Below are positions 34,723-43,413 of a stretch of DNA of 64,000 bases, one piece after another. Each line of letters begins with the position of its first letter. Position 1 is the first letter of the stretch. Below the pieces are notes generated by a model, which saw nothing but the letters and a program-made list of their open reading frames with translations, had not been told where the DNA came from and did not search any database. Source of the stretch: CADEED01 sp020442965 (GTDB taxonomy: Bacteria > Pseudomonadota > Gammaproteobacteria > Steroidobacterales > Steroidobacteraceae); the NCBI GenBank assembly GCA_041395525.1, contig JAWLAH010000002.1, positions 186,001-250,000 on the forward strand, in the 5' to 3' direction. The translations under genes were made by a program, and so were the position numbers.

Positions 34723-36150
34723 TCAGCGCCTTGCAGCTCTGGCGAACTCGAGAATGCGATCTGCGATCGTCGTGTACTCGCCGCCGAGGTGGTGGCCTTG
34801 ACCGACAACCTCGCTGCGCACGTTTTGCTGCGTGATCGAGGGACAGAGTGAGGTGTGGTCATCCGCTCCGTAGAGGCACAGCAACGGGATGTCGATGGAC
34901 GCCATCTCCGGTGCGATGAGTGAGCCGACTCGCGCAAGGCCCGGTATCCAGTTTGAGACGTGAACTTCCCAGGTGGCATCTTTTCCCAGTCCAACGAGTG
35001 TCATCGTAACAACACGCGCGCGCAGGTCTGCCGGCAAGCGATTGACCACGAAAGGCATCACGTCTGCGCCGAACGAGTAACCGACTAACAAAATTTCCGT
35101 TTTGGACCACGCGCGCAAGTAGTGTCGCAGTACCCGCGTGACGTCGGCGGCGGTTTGTTCCGGGGTCCGGTGGGTCCAGAAGTACTTCAGCGAATTGAAA
35201 CCGACGACCGGTGTGCCGAGCGCGGCCAATCGGGCGGAGACGTCCTGGTCGAGCCCGGCCCAGCCACCGTCGCCGGTCATCAGCAGGGCCAATTGCTTCG
35301 ACGACGAGTCGGCCGTCGTGACTTCCGTCACGGGCAGGTCTTGGATATCAACTGGCACAGTCTTGTTCTCAGCCTGCGTTCGATCGACGATCGTTCGATA
35401 GGCGGCGCGAAATTGCGGCAGCCAATTTCGCTGCACTGAGAACCCGTGGCCCACGCTCGGCAGCTTGACGACCGCGGCTCCTGCGACGTCGGCCACGAAT
35501 TGGTCAACGGCTGCCGGATTGCACACGCGGTCCTGTTGGCCCTGGAATGCAACCCACGGTTCTCGCAAATGCGACGCTGGTTCGAACAAGGCGTCACCGC
35601 GGCGGTTACGTGTGTACTTCAGGCCATAGCCCGGACAGAGTTGCGCTTCGCCGATATCCTGGTCTGAGCAGAATCCCAGACTCATGGCGCCCGCGAAAGT
35701 GCCAGGCGGGGATTGCACCAGTGTCGCGTAGACGAGCGTTGCGCCAGATGAGTAGCCGATCAGAACGGGCGGCGAGTATTCCTTGATCTTGAGTTGTCGC
35801 TGCGCGAGATGACTCAGCGCTTCGAGATCTACTGCGAGCGATTGACAAGGCGTAGCATTTGCGGTGCGCAGCGCCTTCAGATAGCGCGGAGTATCGATAC
35901 CGACGACGACCGCCCCCATGTCGACCAGCGCGTGCGCCATATCCACGACGCCACTTTTCCAGCCGCCATCACCCGACAGGAAGAGAACCACGCTGTCGGG
36001 TTTGACATTGGGCCTATACAGGGCAACAGTGCCAAATCGCTCGGTTGCCAGTTGCGATTCGCCACCACAGGCTGGCGAGATCAACAGCACTAACCACAGG
36101 GCGAAAGCCGCGCTCATGCGCCGGCGCGTGTCGAAGCTGAATCGGGCCAT
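34723..36150 (-). CDS. acvB: AcvB/VirJ-family periplasmic lipase-like protein
   Basis: This secreted protein of 475 aa has a signal peptide (about 1-28) and two tandem alpha/beta-hydrolase-like units. The first (about 38-255) contains LFLSGDGGWKSG and GYSSGA. The second (about 280-475) is the VirJ domain, with LMTGDGGWAGLD, the nucleophile motif GYSFGADVMPF and a late His in GQGHHLGGEY. GAGGGAGAG sits before the ATG at 36150. In Agrobacterium, AcvB is a periplasmic lysyl-phosphatidylglycerol hydrolase needed for lipid homeostasis. Its usual partner, an LpiA/MprF lysyl-PG synthase, is not in this window. An MscS channel gene lies 56 bases upstream on the same strand. Confidence 0.85.
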   Translation of the reverse strand: MARFSFDTRRRMSAAFALWLVLLISPACGGESQLATERFGTVALYRPNVKPDSVVLFLSGDGGWKSGVVDMAHALVDMGAVVVGIDTPRYLKALRTANATPCQSLAVDLEALSHLAQRQLKIKEYSPPVLIGYSSGATLVYATLVQSPPGTFAGAMSLGFCSDQDIGEAQLCPGYGLKYTRNRRGDALFEPASHLREPWVAFQGQQDRVCNPAAVDQFVADVAGAAVVKLPSVGHGFSVQRNWLPQFRAAYRTIVDRTQAENKTVPVDIQDLPVTEVTTADSSSKQLALLMTGDGGWAGLDQDVSARLAALGTPVVGFNSLKYFWTHRTPEQTAADVTRVLRHYLRAWSKTEILLVGYSFGADVMPFVVNRLPADLRARVVTMTLVGLGKDATWEVHVSNWIPGLARVGSLIAPEMASIDIPLLCLYGADDHTSLCPSITQQNVRSEVVGQGHHLGGEYTTIADRILEFARAARR

Positions 36151-36206
36151 TCTCGATCTCTCCCTCTCAAAATGAAGTCGCAGGTATCCCGCGAGCATGA
36201 AGTGTC

Positions 36207-37097
36207 CTAGTTCCTGCGCTCGAGGGCAGGCGTGACCGCTCGCCACGGCCACATGTCTTTGCGGCGTGCTTTGCGCACTTCTATCTCGTAGCCCACTGTG
36301 ATCATCCACGCCTGATAGTCGGCGTTCTTGCTTTGCAACACGGCGAGCAATTCTTGCGCAAAGTTCGTCTCGATTGGCCCACCACGATCGGGCCAAATAC
36401 GAAACTTGAGCCGCAGAATTTCCTTGCCGCCATGCAGCGCGAATCGTCCCTCGAGGCTCGGTTCTGCCAGGGAGATGCCTGGGAACTGCTCGTAAGTCGT
36501 GCGCATCAGTTCCACGGCGTAGTCTTGTATGTCCTGACGAGCGGGCTGATCGCCTATGAGTGCAATATCGACGACGCAGCGGACGTAGCCGCGAGGATAG
36601 CTGACAATGTTGTTGATCGTGCGGTTCGGGATAAAAACGGTCGCAGCCAGCGCATTCTCGAGTTCCACGAACCGCATCGTGATGGCTTTGACGAAGCCGG
36701 TTTGTCCTGCAATTTCGACCAGATCGTCGACGTCGACCAGATCCGAGAATATCAGTGTGAGTCCGGTCACTACGTCCTGCACGACGCCCTGCGAGCCAAA
36801 GCCTATCGCGAGTCCTGCCACCGAGGCACTGGCAAGGTAGGCCGTCAGGGACACGCCAAATTCACGGAGAATCAGCCCCACGGCAAAAAAATACAGTGAA
36901 AAGACAATCGCGCTGGTGGTTAGTGTCGCGACCGAGCGCAACTTCTGGTATCGACGCGGAGAATTGCGTGACAACAACGCACTCGCATAGTGGCGAACGA
37001 CGACGACCAGCAAATGCGTGGCGAGTGCGACGCTGGCAAAAAGTGCGAGCCGCAACGGTAGTGAGAGTCTCGTTAGATCGATCGTCGAGATATCCAT
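36207..37097 (-). CDS. MscS-family small-conductance mechanosensitive channel
   Basis: This inner-membrane channel of 296 aa has three predicted N-terminal helices (about 15-35, 55-77 and 82-112). The pore-lining TM3 is followed by the MscS signature AGLAIGFGSQGVVQDVVTGL and FSDLVDVDDLVEI. The cytoplasmic beta domain includes VFIPNRTINN, and a C-terminal alpha/beta domain runs to the end. It releases solutes during osmotic downshock. It is probably co-transcribed with acvB downstream, which suits a shared envelope-stress role, and perhaps with the small ORF 15 bases upstream. Confidence 0.92.
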   Translation of the reverse strand: MDISTIDLTRLSLPLRLALFASVALATHLLVVVVRHYASALLSRNSPRRYQKLRSVATLTTSAIVFSLYFFAVGLILREFGVSLTAYLASASVAGLAIGFGSQGVVQDVVTGLTLIFSDLVDVDDLVEIAGQTGFVKAITMRFVELENALAATVFIPNRTINNIVSYPRGYVRCVVDIALIGDQPARQDIQDYAVELMRTTYEQFPGISLAEPSLEGRFALHGGKEILRLKFRIWPDRGGPIETNFAQELLAVLQSKNADYQAWMITVGYEIEVRKARRKDMWPWRAVTPALERRN

Positions 37098-37112
37098 CGG
37101 CGTGCCGCGATG

Positions 37113-37340
37113 CTATTGGGCCGGCGCGAACAGCTCGTTCGCGCGTACAACTGAAGTCAGAAACGACGCCAGGAGTTCCCCTTGCGTCGGTGCTCCTCGA
37201 TTGCGTTCTGTTTCACGTTTACTTCCTTCGGCAGCAGCGTGCATTCCTGCCACCGTAACGAGTCTGCGCTCGCCTGTGCCGAGGGCCGCAGCAGTCGATA
37301 CAACTGATACCAGAACAAATCTGACGCGGCGGAGACCCAT
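37113..37340 (-). CDS. Possible small exported protein upstream of mscS
   Basis: This is a 75-aa reading frame starting at the ATG at 37340, with AGGGA five bases before it. The N-terminus resembles a signal peptide (RRVRFVLVSVVSTAAALG). The rest is charged and ends GELLASFLTSVVRANELFAPAQ. It stops 15 bases before the mscS start on the same strand. No family is recognised. The signal-like start and ribosome site favour a real gene, but its length and lack of homology leave doubt. Confidence 0.4.
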   Translation of the reverse strand: MGLRRVRFVLVSVVSTAAALGTGERRLVTVAGMHAAAEGSKRETERNRGAPTQGELLASFLTSVVRANELFAPAQ

Positions 37341-37530
37341 GTTCCCTGTCGACTCTGATCGGCTGACCTTGACGTCTGCGAAGGTTGCCGGCCTCCGACG
37401 CATTGTGCATGTCACGGCCGAATGATAACGGTTTCAAGTGAAATAGAGGATGACGTCGCCGCGCCATGTGGCACGCGCAGAGTTTCAGCGCGTCCTGCGG
37501 CATTCTCACGACGGAAGTAGGAGAGCGACG

Positions 37531-38562
37531 ATGGAGATCGGGATGGTGGGTTTGGGTCGTATGGGATCGAATATGGCGAAGCGCCTCATGGCAGGGGGCG
37601 GGCATCGCTGCGTTGTCTACGATCCGGTCACCGACGCGGTGCGCGCGCTGGGATCGCGCGGTGCTATTGCGGCCGAATCGCTCGCGGACCTGGTGCGTCA
37701 CTTGGCGCAACCGCGCGCAATCTGGCTCATGCTGCCTGCGTCGATCGTCGATCGCGAGCTCGATTCGCTGCTGCCGTTGCTCGATGAGGGTGACGTCGTG
37801 ATCGACGGCGGTAACTCCTTTTATCGCGATGACATACGCCGTGCGGCGCAGCTCAAGTCGCACGGTCTGCACTACGTGGATGTTGGCACGAGCGGTGGCG
37901 TTGCGGGGTTCGAGCGGGGCTATTGCCTGATGATCGGTGGTGAGGCGGAAGTGGTCGATCGATTGACACCGATCTTTGCGGCACTCGCACCGGGTGTGGA
38001 TGGTGCAGCGCGCACTCCAGGGCGTAGCGCCGACGTCAGCGCGTCCGAGCAGGGTTTTCTGCACTGCGGTCCCGCCGGTGCCGGACATTTCGTCAAGATG
38101 GTACACAATGGGATCGAGTACGGACTGATGGCCGCGTATGCTGAGGGTCTGAATATCCTGCGCCATGCCAATGCCGGCGAGCGATCGCGCGCGGCGGATG
38201 CTGAGACCGCGCCGCTGCAGACCCCTGAGTTCTATCGCTACGATCTCAATTTGCCAGAGATTGCGGAAGTGTGGCGTCGCGGCAGTGTCATCGGGTCCTG
38301 GCTACTCGATCTGACAGCGGCTGCGCTGCACGCTAACGCTGAACTGAACCAATTCGCTGGTCGAGTGTCCGACTCGGGTGAAGGACGCTGGACAGTTGCG
38401 GCTGCGGTGGATGTTGGCGTGCCCGCTCCGGTAATTAGTGCCGCGCTCTATCAGCGGTTCTCGTCGCAGGGTAGCGCCGGTTACGCCGGTCGCCTGCTGT
38501 CAGCGATGCGACAGCAGTTCGGTGGCCATCAGGAAAAACCTGGCGCGCAGTCCAATGCCTGA
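37531..38562 (+). CDS. gnd: 6-phosphogluconate dehydrogenase, decarboxylating (short, probably NAD-preferring)
   Basis: This cytoplasmic enzyme of 343 aa converts 6-phosphogluconate to ribulose 5-phosphate and CO2. The ATG at 37531 follows TAGGAGAG and places the Rossmann motif GLGRMGSNMA at 7-16. The second beta strand ends VVYDP; an acidic residue at this position, instead of the NRT seen in NADP enzymes, suggests NAD preference. The catalytic stretch GTSGGVAGFERGYCLMIGG and the KMVHNGIEYG helix are intact. Its length fits the short bacterial Gnd group (about 300-340 aa) and not the 470-aa form. A HAD phosphatase and a phosphoketolase gene follow in the same direction, which suggests a pentose-phosphate branch. 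Confidence 0.92.
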   Translation: MEIGMVGLGRMGSNMAKRLMAGGGHRCVVYDPVTDAVRALGSRGAIAAESLADLVRHLAQPRAIWLMLPASIVDRELDSLLPLLDEGDVVIDGGNSFYRDDIRRAAQLKSHGLHYVDVGTSGGVAGFERGYCLMIGGEAEVVDRLTPIFAALAPGVDGAARTPGRSADVSASEQGFLHCGPAGAGHFVKMVHNGIEYGLMAAYAEGLNILRHANAGERSRAADAETAPLQTPEFYRYDLNLPEIAEVWRRGSVIGSWLLDLTAAALHANAELNQFAGRVSDSGEGRWTVAAAVDVGVPAPVISAALYQRFSSQGSAGYAGRLLSAMRQQFGGHQEKPGAQSNA

Positions 38563-38647
38563 CGAAAAATGGCCACCCATATCAAACGGCGGCATCGCTC
38601 GTGATCGACGTCAGTGGCGATCTGTGGTCCGTTTGAGTCGATCGTAA

Positions 38648-39307
38648 ATGAGTGCGCAATCAGCAATCGTCTTTCTGATCGACGTCGATAACACGCTGCT
38701 CGACAACGATCAGATCATTACGGATCTGCGCGACCATCTGCGGCGCGCGTTCGGCATCGATAGCGCGACACAGTACTGGCGAATCTTCGAGTCGCTACGC
38801 ACCAAGTTAGGCTATGCCGACTATTTGGGCGCACTGCAACGCTACCGACTGACGAATTTGCACGACCCGAGGTTGCTCGAAATGTCCTCGTTTCTGGTCG
38901 ACTATCCCTTCGCCACCCGCTTGTATCCGGGGGCACTGGACGTCATCCGGCGTCTCGATCAGTTCGGTACCTGCGTGATCCTGTCAGACGGCGACGCCGT
39001 TTTCCAACCACGCAAGGTGCAGCGCGCCGGCTTGTGGGATGCCGTGGCAGGGCGCGTGCTCATCTATATCCACAAAGAACAGATGCTCGATGACGTGTGC
39101 GAACGGTTTCCCGCCGATCGCTACGTCATGATCGACGACAAGCTGAGAATTCTGGCGGCCATGAAGTCCGCGTGGCAACAGAAGCTTACCACCGTATTCG
39201 TCCGTCAAGGGCATTATGCAAACGACTCGGCCGCACTGGCTAACTATCCATCCGCCGATGTGACGGTAGCGTGTATTGGCGACTTGCGACGCTGGCCGCT
39301 CACTTAG
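38648..39307 (+). CDS. HAD-superfamily hydrolase
   Basis: This cytoplasmic phosphatase-like protein of 219 aa has motif I DVDNTLLDND (about 12-21; nucleophile Asp12 and acid Asp14), motif II in VILSDGDA, and motif IV as VMIDDKLRIL. A helical cap lies between motifs I and II. A Lys after motif II (QPRKVQRAG) may be motif III. It sits 85 bases after gnd and 37 bases before xfp. A role in sugar-phosphate or metabolite-repair dephosphorylation would fit that context, but the substrate is unknown. Confidence 0.85.
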   Translation: MSAQSAIVFLIDVDNTLLDNDQIITDLRDHLRRAFGIDSATQYWRIFESLRTKLGYADYLGALQRYRLTNLHDPRLLEMSSFLVDYPFATRLYPGALDVIRRLDQFGTCVILSDGDAVFQPRKVQRAGLWDAVAGRVLIYIHKEQMLDDVCERFPADRYVMIDDKLRILAAMKSAWQQKLTTVFVRQGHYANDSAALANYPSADVTVACIGDLRRWPLT

Positions 39308-39344
39308 GCTGCGATCTCCCTAGTTCCGTCTATCGGTATCGACC

Positions 39345-41723
39345 ATGAATGAAAAAACGCCAAAGCTAGCGCCTGAACTGCGAACGAAAATTCACGCCTA
39401 CTGGCGTGCGGCCAACTACTTGTCCGTCGGGCAGATCTACCTGGCCGACAACCCGCTGCTGAAGCGACCGTTGGCGCTCGCTGACGTCAAGCACGTACTG
39501 CTCGGCCACTGGGGTACGACGCCCGGACAGAATTTCATCTACGTGCACTTGAATCGGGTCATCAAGCAATACGATCTTGACATGATTTATGTCGCGGGGC
39601 CGGGACACGGTGGTCCGGCCGTCGTTGCTAACACCTACCTGGAGGGGACTTACACGGAAATCTATCCGGACATCAGTCAGGATGAGGTTGGGCTGCGTAA
39701 GTTGTTCAAACAGTTCTCGTTTCCTGGTGGCATCCCGAGTCACGCGTCGCCCGAGTGCCCGGGATCGATTCATGAAGGTGGTGAATTGGGGTATTCACTG
39801 AGTCATTCCTTCGGCGCGGTGTTCGATAATCCGGGGCTGATGGTGGCCTGCGTCGTCGGCGACGGTGAAGCGGAGACCGGGCCGTTGGCCACGGCCTGGC
39901 ATTCCAACAAGTTTCTCAATGCTGCCACCGATGGAGCGGTGCTGCCCATCCTGCATCTCAATGGCTACAAGATTGCCAACCCAACCGTCCTGGCGCGCAT
40001 CGAACACGAGGAGTTGGAGCAGTTGTTACGAGGTTGTGGCTGGGATCCCTGTTTCGTAACGGGTGATCAGCCGGAGGCGATGCACGAGGCAATGGCGGCG
40101 GCGCTCGATGCCACGGTGGAGAGAATCCAGCAAATCCAGTACGATGCTCGCGTTCACGGGAACTCCGTGCGGCCGCGCTGGCCGATGATCGTGTTGCGAT
40201 CGCCGAAAGGCTGGACAGGCCCGAAAGAGGTCGATGGCGTGCCGGTCGAAGGTACGTTTCGCTCGCACCAGGTACCGCTGGCCAATCCAGCGACACACCC
40301 AGAGCATTTGCAGCAGTTGGAGAGTTGGCTGCGGAGCTACCAACCCGAACTGCTGTTCAATGCGGATGGGCGCTTGCTCCCCGAGTTGGCTCAGCTGGCG
40401 CCAGAGGGCGAGCGGCGAATGGGTGCCAATCCGCACGCCAATGGCGGCGCCTTGTTGCGCGATCTACGGATGCCCGATTTTCGCGATTATGCGGAAAACG
40501 TTCCGGCGCCAGGTGCACCGGGAGTTGGAGATACGCACGTACTGGGTCGATTTTTGCGTGACGTGGTGAAGTTGAACGCCGCGCAGCGGAACTTCAGGCT
40601 GTTCGGTCCGGACGAGACTTTGTCCAACGGCCTTGAGGCGGTGTTCGAGGCCACCGACCGGCAGTGGCACGCCAGGACGGCTCCCAATGATGAATTTCTC
40701 GCCACGGACGGCCGCGTACTCGACTCGATGTTGAGCGAGCACCAGTGCGAGGGGTGGTTGGAAGGCTATCTGCTGACCGGGCGCCACGGGTTGCTGAACT
40801 GCTATGAGGCGTTCATCCACATCGTCGACTCGATGTTCAACCAGCACGCCAAGTGGCTCAAGGTCACGGCCCATCTTCCATGGCGCCGCAAGATTGCGTC
40901 GCTGAACTATCTGTTGGCGTCGCATGTCTGGCGCCAGGATCATAACGGTTTCACTCACCAGGACCCCGGCTTCATCGATCACGTGGTCAACAAAAAGGCT
41001 GAAGTCGTGCGTGTCTACTTTCCGCCGGACGCTAACTGCCTGCTGTCGGTCATGGATCATTGTCTGCGCAGCCGCCACTACGTGAACGTCGTCGTGGCAG
41101 GCAAGCACGCGGCGCCGCAGTGGTTGACGATGGAAGCGGCCGTCAAGCATTGCACGGAAGGGGTGAGCATTTGGCAGTGGGCCAGCAACGACCAGAACGC
41201 CGCGCCCGACATCGTCATGGCCTGCTGCGGTGATGTACCGACGCTCGAGACGCTCGCAGCGGTATCGATCCTGCGCGAGCATCTACCTAAACTCAGAATT
41301 CGCGTCGTCAATGTCGTCGATCTGATGAAACTACAACCGCCGAGCGAGCATCCTCATGGGATGAGCGATGTGGACTTCGACGAGATGTTCACGCGGGACA
41401 AACCAGTGATCTTCGCCTTTCACGCTTATCCCTGGTTGATTCATCGTCTGACCTATCGTCGTACCAACCACGACAATATCCACGTCCGAGGCTACAAGGA
41501 GGAGGGCACCATTACGACGCCCTTTGATATGACGGTCATGAACGACCTGGATCGCTATCACCTTGTCATGGATGCGGTCGATCGCTTGCCGCGCACGGGT
41601 GACCGAGGCATCTATCTCAAGCAGCAGCTCAAGGACAAGCTGATCGAGCATAAGCAATACATCGCCGAGCACGGGCGAGACATGCCGGAAATTCGCGACT
41701 GGCGTTGGGCTGGTTTGTCGTGA
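39345..41723 (+). CDS. xfp: Xylulose-5-phosphate/fructose-6-phosphate phosphoketolase
   Basis: This thiamine-diphosphate enzyme of 792 aa cleaves xylulose 5-phosphate (and often fructose 6-phosphate) with phosphate to acetyl-phosphate plus an aldose phosphate. The ThDP motif region GDGEAETGPLATAWHSNKFLN lies at about 171-191. Family markers include HWGTTPGQNF, GPGHGGPA, FPGGIPSH, SPKGWTGP and the C-terminal HAYPWLIHRL. The length matches the family (about 790 aa). Together with gnd it could carry carbon from 6-phosphogluconate to acetyl-phosphate. Acetate kinase and phosphotransacetylase are not in the window. No clear ribosome site precedes the ATG. Confidence 0.96.
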   Translation: MNEKTPKLAPELRTKIHAYWRAANYLSVGQIYLADNPLLKRPLALADVKHVLLGHWGTTPGQNFIYVHLNRVIKQYDLDMIYVAGPGHGGPAVVANTYLEGTYTEIYPDISQDEVGLRKLFKQFSFPGGIPSHASPECPGSIHEGGELGYSLSHSFGAVFDNPGLMVACVVGDGEAETGPLATAWHSNKFLNAATDGAVLPILHLNGYKIANPTVLARIEHEELEQLLRGCGWDPCFVTGDQPEAMHEAMAAALDATVERIQQIQYDARVHGNSVRPRWPMIVLRSPKGWTGPKEVDGVPVEGTFRSHQVPLANPATHPEHLQQLESWLRSYQPELLFNADGRLLPELAQLAPEGERRMGANPHANGGALLRDLRMPDFRDYAENVPAPGAPGVGDTHVLGRFLRDVVKLNAAQRNFRLFGPDETLSNGLEAVFEATDRQWHARTAPNDEFLATDGRVLDSMLSEHQCEGWLEGYLLTGRHGLLNCYEAFIHIVDSMFNQHAKWLKVTAHLPWRRKIASLNYLLASHVWRQDHNGFTHQDPGFIDHVVNKKAEVVRVYFPPDANCLLSVMDHCLRSRHYVNVVVAGKHAAPQWLTMEAAVKHCTEGVSIWQWASNDQNAAPDIVMACCGDVPTLETLAAVSILREHLPKLRIRVVNVVDLMKLQPPSEHPHGMSDVDFDEMFTRDKPVIFAFHAYPWLIHRLTYRRTNHDNIHVRGYKEEGTITTPFDMTVMNDLDRYHLVMDAVDRLPRTGDRGIYLKQQLKDKLIEHKQYIAEHGRDMPEIRDWRWAGLS

Positions 41724-41733
41724 GGGCTGGCGT

Positions 41734-41787
41734 GCGTTACCGCGACCGGGCGGTCGCTGGTGCTACCGCCCGACAGCAGGGTAACGC
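41734..41787 (+). other. Nested stem-loop between xfp and the YSC84 gene
   Basis: The outer stem pairs GCGTTACC (41734-41741) with GGTAACGC (41780-41787). The inner stem pairs CGGGCGGT (41747-41754) with ACCGCCCG (41765-41772) around a 10-base loop. Both are perfect 8-bp stems. No U-run follows, so this is not a standard intrinsic terminator. It could stabilise the 3' end of xfp mRNA or act with Rho. Confidence 0.55.
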
Positions 41788-41817
41788 GATCAGATCGTTT
41801 CACACTGGAGTACTGCA

Positions 41818-42396
41818 ATGAAGGTCGATGGAAAAAGCTGGTACGCATTTGTGATCATGCTGCTGTGCGCGACCAGCGCGATCGCCGCAGATCGTTATCA
41901 AGCCACGATCAATTTGTTCAAGAACGCTGGCGAGAGTCGCAAATTCCTTGCCGAGAGCTACGGTTACGCCGTGATCCCGACCATTGGCGAGGCCGGATTG
42001 GGGATCGGCGGCGCTCATGGCAAAGGGCGCGTGTATGAGCGCGGCAGACTCGTCGGCAATGTCACGATGAATCAGTTGAGCATCGGTTTTCAAGCCGGCG
42101 GCAAGGCCTATAGCGAGATCATATTCTTTCAGAACCGGGATGCCTTCAATGAGTTCACGTCCGGCAACTTCGAGTTCGGTGCCGACGTCAGTGCGGTTGC
42201 GATCACAGCCGCAGTGAATGCGGAAGTGAACACGGCTGGCGGTACATCGGCGGGTGCCAGCGGCGGCAAGCACGACGCGACGACAGTAGGCGGCTACCGC
42301 CACGGGCTCGCCGTGTTTACGATCGCCAAAGGTGGCCTCATGTATCAGGCCGCTCTGGAAGGACAGAAGTTCTCGTACCGAAAGCGCGCGCGCTGA
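41818..42396 (+). CDS. YSC84-domain secreted protein
   Basis: This protein of 192 aa has a signal peptide (about 1-24, ending TSAIAA) and a YSC84 domain. Markers are the family pattern ESYGYAVIPTIGEAGLGIGGAHGKGRVY, GFQAGGKAYSEIIFF and FEFGADVSAVAI. The domain in eukaryotes binds lipid or actin. Bacterial versions are secreted or lipid-anchored, and their function is not established. It follows a nested hairpin after xfp and lies 15 bases before the EmrA-like gene, so it may belong to the pump operon. Confidence 0.85.
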   Translation: MKVDGKSWYAFVIMLLCATSAIAADRYQATINLFKNAGESRKFLAESYGYAVIPTIGEAGLGIGGAHGKGRVYERGRLVGNVTMNQLSIGFQAGGKAYSEIIFFQNRDAFNEFTSGNFEFGADVSAVAITAAVNAEVNTAGGTSAGASGGKHDATTVGGYRHGLAVFTIAKGGLMYQAALEGQKFSYRKRAR

Positions 42397-42411
42397 TCGG
42401 GACCATAGTCC

Positions 42412-43407
42412 TTGAGTCGCTTCAAGCTGCTTCTCTTGCTGTTGGCGATTGCGGCACTCGCAGTTGGCCTCGCTTTCTGGTGGCGCCATCAGGAAATCTA
42501 TCCGTCCAGCGATGATGCCTATCTCCAAGCCCATATCCTCACGATTGCACCGCAGATCGGCGGCGCGGTGTCGGAAGTCGCCATCGCAGAGAACCAGCGA
42601 GTCGAACAAAATGCAGTACTTTTCAGAATCGATTCGACCGACCTTGAACTCGCGCGCGACGCTGCCATGGCACAAGTGGAATTGGCGCGTCGTACTGCGC
42701 TGGCGGTTGGCGACAATGTGGCAGCGGCGTCAGCTCAGCTAGCCGGTGCGCGCGCCTCGCTTGAAAACGCAGCGAGTGAGTTGGCGCGCAACGAGGAATT
42801 ACTGAACTCCGCGTTGGTGGCGCGCTCGGTGGTGGACCAGTTCTTGGCGCAGCGTAACGAGGCCGCCGCGCAGGTGGCGGCGGCGCAGGCCAATTTGACT
42901 GCCGCGAAGTCGCAAGCGGGCACGCGTGGCGAGGACAACCCGAGCGTTCGCGCGGCCGTGGCGCAACTCAAGCGCGCCGCGCGCAACCTGCAATACAGCG
43001 AAGTGTCCGCGCCGGCGACCGGCTGGATCGCCAATCTGTCACTGCGGCCGGGGCAGGTGGTCACCGCGGATCAGCCGCTATTCTCGTTAGTGGAGGATGG
43101 TAGCTGGTGGGTCGATGCCAATTTCAAGGAAACGGATCTGCAGCGCATACGTCCAGATCAGCCGGCCACGGTGACCATCGATATGTACCCCGGCGTTGAA
43201 CTGCATGGCACGGTGGAGAGCATCGGTGCAGGTTCGGGCGCCGCGTTCTCGCTCCTGCCGCCAGAGAATGCCACTGGCAATTGGGTGAAAGTCACGCAGC
43301 GCTTTCCGGTGCGTATCAAAATCGCGCGCTCGCCGGCTGATCAGGCGTTGCAGCTACGTGTCGGCGCGAGCGTGACCGCGACCGTCGATACCACTGGTCG
43401 CCAGTAG
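42412..43407 (+). CDS. emrA: EmrA-type membrane fusion protein (HlyD family)
   Basis: This periplasmic adaptor of 331 aa is anchored by one N-terminal helix (about 4-22, LLLLLLAIAALAVGLAF). The biotinyl-lipoyl-like half (SDDAYLQAHILTIAPQIGG) is followed by a long Ala-rich helical hairpin (about 80-185). The second lipoyl half and beta barrel include APATGWIANLSLRPGQVV and FKETDLQRIRPDQPATV. The start is a TTG and no ATG fits. It should link the EmrB pump, whose ATG lies 6 bases after its stop, to an outer-membrane channel. The nearest OprM-type channel gene is at 58231. Confidence 0.9.
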   Translation: MSRFKLLLLLLAIAALAVGLAFWWRHQEIYPSSDDAYLQAHILTIAPQIGGAVSEVAIAENQRVEQNAVLFRIDSTDLELARDAAMAQVELARRTALAVGDNVAAASAQLAGARASLENAASELARNEELLNSALVARSVVDQFLAQRNEAAAQVAAAQANLTAAKSQAGTRGEDNPSVRAAVAQLKRAARNLQYSEVSAPATGWIANLSLRPGQVVTADQPLFSLVEDGSWWVDANFKETDLQRIRPDQPATVTIDMYPGVELHGTVESIGAGSGAAFSLLPPENATGNWVKVTQRFPVRIKIARSPADQALQLRVGASVTATVDTTGRQ

Positions 43408-43413
43408 CCTGTC

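Noticed and set aside
40464..41282. 272-codon minus-strand frame inside xfp
   Set aside because: It lies wholly antisense to a well-conserved phosphoketolase and its product is Arg/His/Val-rich without motifs.
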